The notes under the pieces are model-generated. The model made no database searches, was not told the DNA's origin, and saw only the letters and a list, made by a program, of their open reading frames with translations. A stretch of 64,000 nucleotides of DNA from Xiphydria camelus (taxonomy: Eukaryota > Arthropoda > Insecta > Hymenoptera > Xiphydriidae). This document shows, piece after piece, positions 55,876 to 64,000 of this stretch. A program made the translations under genes and the position numbers. How positions within the stretch are numbered: the stretch's first letter is position 1; every line of letters starts with the position of its first letter. The DNA is taken from the NCBI GenBank assembly GCA_963678675.1, contig OY783199.1, forward strand, positions 13,362,709 through 13,426,708, in the 5' to 3' direction.

Positions 55876-56259
55876 ACCAGAGGCGCATTGCAAAAAAATT
55901 CAGGGGGAGAAAAGGGGGTACGACCCCTGAAAAAATAACCCCCTGTAGATTCTTACAACCATTTGACATGCCCAATGATATAAGCCCTACAGCATAACCT
56001 ACATTCCAAATTTGAGCTAAATATCTTAAAAACTGCATGAGCTATAAAAAAAACTAAACAAATTTTGAAATTTCAACACCCTGTAGATCAGCAACGAAAC
56101 TTTTACGGACCTATGTTTATATGAACTTTTAGTCATGAAATAAGCCAAAGAATTACCTCCTTCCGTTTGTAGATGATATTTAGGAACACCCCCTGATTGA
56201 AGAGCTCGCGTGCAAAAAACCGGATATATCCACTTTTTACACAGTCTTGTTTTGGTGGT
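55876..56259. other. Unassigned AT-rich sequence
   Basis: Includes a pair of C-run/G-run motifs around 55899-55945 (GGGGGAGAAAAGGGGG, CCCCTG, CCCCCTG). No gene seen. Confidence 0.35.
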
Positions 56260-56730
56260 TTCCGAGTGTAGTTCGTGATATCTATTCTAATGTTTAATAC
56301 TTAGTTATGATTTCAGTTGTAATCCTTCCATCCTCTATCTCGTGAAGCGTATCATTTAATCCTAGGCATGTCTAGTTGGTGGTCGTAACCGCTATCATTT
56401 TATCATTTTATATTACATCATATCGTATACTCTGGTGAGGGAACCTAACTTATTATTTAATCCTATTCTCTTAAGCTTGCTCGTTCTAATGTTTAAGACA
56501 TAACCATAATTTTAGTCGTACTCCTTCCATACTTATTATCGTGAAGCGTATTATTTAAATCTACTCTATCAAGCTTGCTCGTTTCAATGCCTAATTGCTT
56601 AACTATGATTTTATTTTTATTTTTATATGTATTTCTACCATGCTTGTTCCCGTAGCCCACTACAAGCATTTGTTTAACCCGGAACAATAAATGTTTTTAT
56701 CAATTAACAATCAATCAACAATCAATCAAT
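56260..56730 (+). repeat. LINE 3' end with AATCA-type tail
   Basis: An AT-rich 3' untranslated region with repeated CTTGCTCGTT(C/T)(T/C)AAT and GTGAAGCGTAT blocks, AATAAA near 56685, and a tail of CAATCAA units (56698-56730). The same sequence occurs inverted at 61592-62200. A short tandem tail instead of poly(A) is known for CR1/RTE-type LINEs. Confidence 0.55.
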
Positions 56731-56819
56731 CTCTCTGAAAAACTCCTCGTGGTCTACCGTGTGTGCGAGGTGTGTGTCGTGCACTGTGTCGGTTGGCTTG
56801 GTGCTTTGACTGGCCGTCG

Positions 56820-59652
56820 CACATACGTAGATTTTATAGATTTAGGCGGTCAAAAGCTATTTTTAAACAAAAGAATGACAAATCCACGTCCACCGGTGGT
56901 AGTATACAGTTCCAGCAATAATATTATACCCCCTCCACCCCGTATTGATGCGCCAGAGTGGACACTCAGTTAGTCAGAATTCGATAGTCGCTTAACGTGT
57001 ACGTACTTGTTCTCGGCGCTCCCAAAGTTACTACTTTTCTAAAGTGTATATTTATGTTCAAAGTAATTATTAATAAAAAATTGTGATGGATTGCGATAAT
57101 TCAGGTAAGGACTAATGTTTTGTAATAGTAATTATTTTCGTTTTTTGTATTTATTTATTGCAAAAGGGTCTTTAACTTATTTCAGTGTCCCTCCCTGTAA
57201 TAATTTTATTGGCGTTCTATTTTTAACATATTTAACTGTGTATCACTAAAAGAATTAGCCGCGGAAACACGCGTTTTTCCAAATTAAGATAATATGAAAT
57301 TTTAGAGTCAAAATTGAGCAAAATTAATTTTTGTTCTTTTTTATATTAAATCAATTTTCTTTTTGTTTTAGGTCTCTCTAGTACCTCAGGTACTAAAGTC
57401 GTGACTCGGAAATATTTGTTTGACCAAATACAAAAACAAAATTTTCCAAGTTTAAGTGAAAAACTAGATTTTTATGAAAGCCATCTTTTAATTCGTCATG
57501 GAGGCACTGAAGATGCTATTAAGTGTTTGAAGCAAAGATTTTCATATGTGAAATCACAAATTAAGCAAAGATGGTTGAAATCTAATAAGCATGAAGAAGT
57601 TTTTCTAAAAAACAACCAACCTTGGTTAGACAGGACTTTCGAGATTCCAATTCAATCGCCCTTACCACAAGGTCGACCGCCTAAATCTTTTCGAGATCTA
57701 AGTGAGCGAAGCAAAAGAAGGAAAACTGAAGACGTCCGTGCCACCTTAGACCATGATGTTATTGTCCACGCTGCACAATCGGTTTTACAAACTAGTGGGC
57801 ATAGGGATGCCTCAAAAGTTCTTCAAGAAATCACAAGTTCGCCAAGACGCGCAAGTAAATATAGAAAAGCCTATTCTAAAGTAACCGATGACGAAGTGAT
57901 ATCTCCTCTGACGCCTTTGCAAGCACTCCTGATGTTCGTGGACGCTGATCTTACTAGACGACAATACGAAATAATAAGGGCAACGAACACGAGACATTAT
58001 CCTTGCTACGATATTTTAATAAAGGCGAAACAAGAATGTTATCCGCCGAAAGAATCCCTAAGGGTTACAGCGACCAGTGTAGAGAGCGATTTACAATGCC
58101 TAATGGACGTCACTGTGACACGCTTATCAGTATTCCTAGAAGAGATGCTAATTACGCTTGATGAAACAGAAAGGAAATCACTAATGATAATTTGTAAGTG
58201 GGGTTGTGACGGCTCTCAGCAATCCAAGTTTAAACAGTTTTAATAATGATACCGACTCTGATGGAAACGTTTTCTTAAGCTCTTTTGTGCCGTTACGCAT
58301 TGTTTGTGGAAAAGAAGGCAATAAAATAGTTTGGCAAAATCCAACACCATCCTCGTCGCGATTTTGCCGGCCTATCAGATTTCGCTATTTGAAAGAATCT
58401 ACTGATGTGACGAAGGACGAGATAGGTTATGTGCAGGATTCAGCAAAGTTACTAAATAATACGAAATTAACTTTACAAGACAAGGAGTTTGAATTTGGGC
58501 ATGTATTAAAATTGACAATGGTTGATGGAAAGATATGCAACGCTGCTATATATGGACACGAAATCAACCTCTAAGTGCTACATTTGTGGCGCTACCTCTA
58601 AGGATTTCAATGATTTGAGCAAGAGGACTGAAGTAAGCCCCCGAGCTCTAGAATTCGGCTTGTCAGTATTGCATGCTAGAATTCGAATTTTTGAAAGCAT
58701 AATCCATCTAGCGTACAAATTACCTGTGAAGAAATACAGAGAGAGGAAAACCGAAGCCGAAAAGGCATTGGAAGCGCAACGGAAGTCCGAAATCCAAGAG
58801 AGATTTCGCATTGAAACCGGACTACTCATTGACATACCAAAGGCCAACTGTGGTAATACCAATGATGGCAACACGAGCCGAAGATTCTTCGAAAATCCGG
58901 AACTGGCATCTGAGATTACAGGAATTAGCTTCGAACTGATCTACAGGTTTAAAGTTATATTGGAAACGATTTCGAGTGGTCACGAAATTAATGTCACAAA
59001 ATATGACCAATATGCATTTGATACTGCGAAATTGTATGTGCATCTGTACGGATGGCATCCAATGAGCCCGACCATGCATAAAATATTGCTGCATGGTGGG
59101 CAAATCATACAAAAATCTTTACTTCCTATTGGCTAACTATCGGAAGAGGCTGCAGAAGCCCGGAATAAACATTTCCAGTCATACCGGCTTAACTTTGCTA
59201 GAAAGTTTTCTAGGGAAGAATGTAATTTAGATATATATCATAGGGGCTTTTATTAAGTTCAGACCCTCTCATTAGCTGTATGAGACAAATAAAAAAACCC
59301 TCACACAAAGCATTCCTACATGAAACAATAGAGCTTCTGATGTCGGCCGCACCAAATAAAGCGCTATTAGAGGAATGATCTGAAAGTGAGGATGACATCA
59401 TTATTTAATCTTGTGATGATGATTAGATCACGTTATGTTTATTGCGTTCTATAGCCGTATTACGTTATTTTACAAAGTTGCCCTTAAAATCCTTACTGCA
59501 TATTATTTTTTGTGTAAAAATCTTGATATTAATGAAATAATCACAGTAAAAAAATAGTTCTTTTTTTATTTTATATCATACCTACCAACATAGAACTGGA
59601 ATATTAAAAAAAATATTTTTGACCGCCTAAATCTGTGAAATCTACGTATGTG
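56820..59652. mobile_element. Transib DNA transposon B
   Basis: Ends CACATACGTAGATTT at 56820 and its complement ending at 59652, then ATTTAGGCGGTCAAAA on both sides. The target duplication CGTCG is at 56815-56819 and 59653-59657. The uninterrupted target (ctttgactggccgtcgcctcattg on the minus strand near 61498-61521) survives in the inverted LINE copy. Confidence 0.9.
57086..59400 (+). pseudogene. Transib transposase B (RAG1-related), several lesions
   Basis: Exon 1 is tiny (57086-57104, MDCDNS plus one base) with a GTAAGG donor. Exon 2 starts at 57372 and keeps phase. Motifs: QGRPPKSFRDLSERSKRRK, DLTRRQYEIIRATN, CKWGCDGS (first Asp), a frameshift near 58239, NPTPSSSRFCRPIRFRYLKE, LTMVDGKICNA (second Asp), a frameshift near 58550, the zinc pair KCYICG, NTNDGNTSRRFFENPELASE, TMHKILLHGGQIIQKSLLPI, a TAA at 59134, then LSEEAAEARNKHFQSYRL (Glu region). 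A further frameshift near 59233 precedes the LLLSSDPLIS tail. The protein has the same architecture as Transib A but is only moderately similar, and the inverted ends differ. Confidence 0.85.
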
Positions 59653-59657
59653 CGTCG

Positions 59658-61350
59658 CCTCATTGTCAACCTTAGGATGCTGTCAGTTTTAGCACATAAG
59701 GAGGCGAGAAGCGAGGCATTAGGTGCCCATACACACAGAGGTCGAACTGTCGGTTTGGAACGGCAGTTCGAACCGTCGGGTCGATCCGTCGGTTTTAACC
59801 GTCGTCGTCCACTAACGCAGAATAGAAACCCGCGGGTAAAACTGACAGGCCGGCCGGCCGCAAAACTGCAGATCGACCCGTAGTGTCGACCGACAGTAGA
59901 CGGGCTGAGAAAATCGATTTTGTTGCGCTTGTACTTTATAAGTGTACGATTTTAATTCTTCTTTTTTTAAAATACTCGGAAAAATATATAGAACAAATGT
60001 GACATAAAGCCAAAGTTTGCTTTTTTATTTTTAATAAAAATGTATTTTTTGTACGGCTTTTTCTTTAAATATCTCGAAAACTATTGACAAGCTATCGAGA
60101 TATGCTCCGGAAAAAATTTAGAGAAATTCAAGACGAAACGATTGGTTTTTATCTCATTTTGTTACGATGAATAGTTCTCGAGATATTGAATTTTATATAT
60201 AAATACGCGCCGTAGCGCCCGCGCGCTCTTGTAAACAAATGCCTCTAACTTCACTAAAAATTGGTATTTTTCGATGATTTTTGTTTTGTTTTAAAAGTAA
60301 TGAAATATTGCAATCATCAGGAACAAAAATTTGTCAATTTTTTCGGTTTTACGCCAGAGCATCAAAAGTGCATTTACACGTTTTAATAGCGAAAAAGGTT
60401 TTTTTCGTAGAAAATTCAATGTACTCCTTTTTTAATTACTCACTTGATATAAACATAATTTTCAAAATTATTAGTTTACCAAAATAATTGAGTATTGCTT
60501 CGTTTCGGAGTCGAGAAGCTCGAGTTTAGCGTTTCCCGCAAGTGCGACAAGGATAACGCGACGTGAGTTCATGCGTCAGAGAGATAATCTCAATCTCGTA
60601 TAGAATGAAATCGTTGAAAATAGCAATTAAACCTCGGTTTTTTATAACTTTGACTAATTTTAGTTATAATACTAATCAACAGAAAAATTACGTTCAAGTT
60701 GGACACAAAACGTGACAGATGAAAAAAAAAATGTTGGAAGATTTAATAATTTATTTTACTATTTTTTAAAGAATTAAGGCTTTATAAATAGGGCCTAAAT
60801 AGCGCTTTCGGTTAGATTAGGATGATATTAAGCGGTACGAACCGACGTTCCGTCTGTCGTGCTAAAACGCATGTTAGTGGACGGCGGCAGTTTTTCCCGT
60901 CGGTCTGGACTGACGGGTCAGCCTGACGGTTCGATCTGGCGCGTCGCGCGCCCACTAACTGAAAGGTAAAACTGCCGGTTCGAACCGCGCCGTTCCAAAC
61001 CGACAGTTCGACCTCTGTGTGTATGGGCACCTAATGTTCCAGAGCGAGTCTACCGGCGGAGAAAGTGTCGAGTCCGAGTCTAAACGCGAGGATGTAGGTG
61101 GCGCGGGGGAAGGGTTGAGGGCAGCGGTTGCCGGCGACGAATGGGCCTGGTTGTCCGCGGCCAGTAATGCCGAAGTATGCGGGTGTAGTACCCTGCACCT
61201 ACCGCATTTGAAGGAGGCAGGGTCGATGTTTCGGCCTGCCTTGGCCTCCGCACATGAAAGATGAAAGAAATTGTTGCATTTTCCTAGACAGTGCAGTTCC
61301 CCCTTATCCGCGGTAAGGAATTTGCTACAGAGTCCACGCTTGCGTGTCAT
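59658..61350 (-). pseudogene. LINE ORF1-type protein with a PHD finger, split by the MITE
   Basis: ATG at 61350 starts MTRKRGLCSKFLTADKGELH, then CLGKCNNFFHLSCAEAKAGR and FKCGRC, a C4HC3 PHD-like finger, followed by a Pro/Ser-rich linker. PHD fingers occur in ORF1 of CR1-type and other insect LINEs. The frame enters the MITE at 61031. On its far side (59720-59676) the same frame continues with NASLLASLCAKTDSILRL. Upstream (61571-61351) lies a 5' untranslated-type segment that is also present at 56731-56819. Confidence 0.55.
59722..61031. mobile_element. 1.3-kb MITE with GGTGCCCATACACACAGAGG ends
   Basis: GGTGCCCATACACACAGAGG then TCGAACTGTCGGTTTGGAAC at left is inverted at 60987-61031. TA borders both ends (59720-59721 and 61032-61033). 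Subterminal GTCGGTTTTAACCGTCG / GACGGGTCAGCC-type repeats lie near the ends and the interior is AT-rich (59900-60800) without genes. It splits the PHD-finger frame on the minus strand. Confidence 0.7.
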
Positions 61351-61571
61351 GATGTGTAGATTTGTGTGTCAGAGTCGAGTATGGCCAAGTCGTCGGGCAG
61401 GCAGGGGCCGATGGCAGTTGCGAATGCAAATGGCTTCCACCGCCAGAAAGCAAGCGACTGCCCGTCGTGATGGGATAATCCTCTAAGGTCGACAATGAGG
61501 CGACGGCCAGTCAAAGCACCAAGCCAACCGACACAATGCACAACACACACCCCGCACACACGGTAGACCAC

Positions 61572-62585
61572 GAGAAGGAGTTTTTCAGAGAGATTGATTG
61601 ATTATTGATTGATTGTTGATTGATAAAAACATTTATTGTTCAGGGTTAAACAAATGTTTGTAGTGAGCTACGGGAGCAAGCATGGTAGGAATACATATAA
61701 AAATAAAAATAAAATTATAGTTTGCAATTAGGCATTGGAACGAGCAAGCTTGATAGAGTAGGTTTAAATAATACGCTTCACGATAGTAAGTATGGAAGGA
61801 ATACGACTAAAATTATAGTTATGTCTTAAATATTAGAACGAGCAAGCTTAAGAGAATCGGATTAAATAATAAGTTAGGTTCCCTCACCAGAGTATACGAT
61901 ATGATGTAATATAAAATGATAAAATGATAGCGGTTACGACCACCAACTAGACCTGCCTAGGATTAAATGATACGCTTCACGAGATAGAGGATGGAAGGAT
62001 TACAACTGAAATCATAACTAAGCATTAAACATTAGAACGAGCAAGCTCAAGAGAATAGGATTAAATAATGAGTTAGGCTCCCTCACCATAATATACGATA
62101 TAATCTAGTATGAGATGATAGCGGTTACAACCACCAATTCGATCTACCTTGGATTAAATAATACGCTTCACGAGATCGAGCATGGAAGGATTACAATTAA
62201 AAGCATAGCTAAGCATAAAGCATTAAAACATTAAAACGAGAAAACTTAAGTGAATAGGAATAAAAAAGAAGGTTAGGCTCCCTCACCATAGTATGCGATA
62301 AAATATAGTATAGAATTACCATTATATAAAATAACCAATTAGACCTGCCACCCAAGTAAATGGCTCGAATGTCGATGGACAAAACAGTGTCGATGAGTAA
62401 TACAGAGTAGCAGAAAAGCATGTGGATGTGCAGTAAAATCAGAGCAGAGTCAACCAAATTCTCCTGGTTTAACAAGTACGTTTTTAGCTGGGTTTTAAAA
62501 GTCGAGTTCGAAGGTGACAGTTTTATATCCTCCGGAATAGAGTTCCACAAGTAAGGTGCAGAAACTGCAAAAGCATGTTTTATGA
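61572..62585 (-). repeat. LINE 3' end with reverse-transcriptase C-terminus
   Basis: The minus strand from 62585 encodes SAPYLWNSIPEDIKLSPS, NSTFKTQLKTYLLNQE, the well-known LINE ORF2 C-terminal segment (WN-S-(I/L)-P...F-K-x-x-L-K-x-Y-L). It then runs through the AT-rich 3' region and the AATCA tail (about 61592-61625). It joins head-to-tail with the PHD-containing LINE 5' end. The same junction recurs at 56731. Confidence 0.65.
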
Positions 62586-64000
62586 CGTAGCGTTTCGGTG
62601 AGGGCCCTCGGTGCCATCCGCTACGCCACTATCAAGCGGCTACGATGCCGCGCGCACGACGACGGAACGATGGGCGCCAGGCGGGTCACGATCCCGCCAC
62701 TCAGGGAAACGAACGCGGTCCCTGAAAACGGACGAGAACCGGGGGATCGGAAACGGTCCGATCTCCGTCGGGCTCGGCTACCTCTAGCAGATGGTAGAGG
62801 GGCGGTTCGAGGTGCGCGGGCTGGGACCCGGGAGGACGGATTCGCGAACGGGTTCGCGAAAGAAACAAAATGCTAACTCGCTAAAACAAAGAGGAATCGT
62901 TTATTCCACCGGGGACGAAACGGAGGTCCCCGGGCGACGCTCGCGGTCGCAAACGAAGAAAGCGGAGTGGTGCCGCACAACGTCGCGGACACCGCTCGAT
63001 GCGTCGACGAGACGAAAGGCGCTAACGGTGCGCTATCGGCGCGGAGGCGCTGACGAAAACGTGCGCTCTCGGACGGCGAGCGCGAGACGAAAACGAGCGC
63101 TCTCTCAGACGGCGAGCGCGAGACGTAAACGGGCGCTCTCTCTCTCAGACGGCGAGCGCGAGACGAAAACGGGCGCTCTCTCTCTCAGACGGCGAGCGCG
63201 AGACGAAAACGTGCGCTCTCTCGGACGGCGAGCGCGAGACGAAAACGTGCGCTCTCTCGGACGGCGAGCGCGAGACGAAAACGTGCACTCTCTCGGACGG
63301 CGAGCGCGAGGCGAAAACGGGCGCTCTCTCAGACGGCGAGCGCGAGACGAAAACGTACGCTCTCGGACGGCGAGCGCGAGACGGAAACGGGCGCGAACAC
63401 GGCGAACAGGTGCGCGCCGGCTCGACGGAAGCCCACGGCGGGTCGGAGGTCGAACGTTCGGGAAAGGAGGAGCGTACCGGTGGCGTCGAGGTTTTCAATG
63501 GCCCCCTCGTCGCCCTCCTTGGTCGTCCGATTGGCGGTCCCTCACGACACCTCTGATCCTTCCGGTTTTGGCGAAGGATCCTCTCTGAATCGGGGCTGAC
63601 CACGATGACTCCTTGGAGACGCTCCGTTTCTCCCTCGACTCGCTCTCGACCACTTCTGTCACTAAACTCGACACTCTCTCTCGCAGGCTCGCTAAACTCG
63701 GTCAGCGATCGTGCTCGTATTGTGACTCGAGCGGAACTAACTCGCCGGTACGGTACCGGAACGCGCGCTCTCCCCGGGACCGGCCGTATTCGCGTCTTCG
63801 CCGCGATCGCGCTCGCGACGCTTCGCACGGCCCTTTCGATGGCCGATTCGCAAGCGTTATCTCGAAGGGGCCGATTGCACCCTTTTTTGTACGCGGAGCG
63901 ATTCTCCACATCACAGTTTATATGCCTCATTACGGTGGCTAGGTATCACCAGTTGCTGTGATTGAATGCTTCGCAGAGGGCGATTTGTAGTATGCGTCAG
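62586..64000. other. GC-rich region, probably LTR or promoter of a retroelement (minus strand)
   Basis: CpG-dense sequence. On the minus strand it has a TATA-like CATATAAAC near 63912-63920 and AATAAA near 62902, about 1 kb apart, with a minisatellite between. GATCCTTC / GAAGGATC flank a short loop at 63557-63581. Long frames on both strands follow from the repeat and GC content. No domain recognised. Confidence 0.35.
63048..63395 (+). repeat. Minisatellite, unit GACGGCGAGCGCGAGACG plus AAAACG(T/G)GCGCTCTC
   Basis: Nine or ten units of 33-41 bp, varying mainly in the number of TC dinucleotides. Frames across it on both strands (repeats of Arg/Ser/Glu) are translation artefacts. Confidence 0.9.

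Noticed and set aside
63145..63930. 261-codon minus-strand frame as a gene
   Set aside because: It runs through a CpG-rich minisatellite and is a repeat translation with overlapping frames on both strands and no domain.

Overview
The window is eukaryotic. Coding segments are interrupted by introns with GT/AG borders, base composition alternates between AT-rich stretches and CpG-containing GC-rich blocks, and almost every recognisable gene is a transposable-element gene of a kind common in insects. The mix (BEL/Pao, PIF/Harbinger, Transib, Tc5-like, mariner, THAP- and PHD-bearing elements, a Jockey/I-like LINE) suggests an insect, most likely a hymenopteran such as an ant. That organism call is inference. 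No complete host gene, rRNA, CRISPR array or functional tRNA is visible. The locus is a nest of insertions, many of them long inverted repeats.

Layout. 1-1281: the 3' end of an LTR element with an envelope-like ORF. 1555-6529: a nearly intact PIF/Harbinger element with a five-exon transposase and an opposing Myb/SANT-like gene. 7521-8319: two palindromic Tc1/mariner-type elements. 8427-13462: a Harbinger-derived element whose core is a 3-kb palindrome. It carries a fragment resembling the C-terminus of mitochondrial fission regulator proteins, and a 2,000-bp insertion holding a third copy of that fragment splits its left end. 14192-14611: a foldback element. 15493-16295: the C-terminal half of an unusual DDE transposase, tentatively Sola-like.

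16705-28626 is an element with inverted repeats of about 545 bp. A complete BEL/Pao retrotransposon (16879-22903) sits in its left arm. A foldback, a tRNA-like SINE head, a Tc5-like element (24840-27629) and a small MITE sit in its interior. 29314-32136 holds THAP, unknown and LINE fragments. 32140-40369 is a second tentative Sola-like element, interrupted by another Tc5-like element (34287-37247) and a 2.2-kb element with GACACTG repeats. 40370-46681 holds MITEs, a 1.5-kb palindrome and scrambled Ty3/gypsy pieces.

46682-49590 is a Transib (RAG1-related) element with 5-bp target duplications. 49596-52290 holds a promoter-like region, a GC-rich minisatellite and gypsy gag/protease pieces. 52342-54450 holds a mariner and a Harbinger-derived element. 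56260-62585 is an inverted LINE-LINE duplication carrying a second Transib (56820-59652) in one arm and a 1.3-kb MITE in the other. 62586-64000 is GC-rich with a minisatellite.

The nesting order can be read directly. Several insertions have an uninterrupted paralogous copy of their target inside the same window (BEL at TTAAC, Transib at CAATG, Transib at CGTCG), which fixes their boundaries without any external alignment. The features most worth follow-up are the captured host-gene fragment in a palindromic Harbinger element, the two divergent Transib copies, the intact Harbinger transposase with its Myb partner, and the BEL element inactivated only by in-frame stops.
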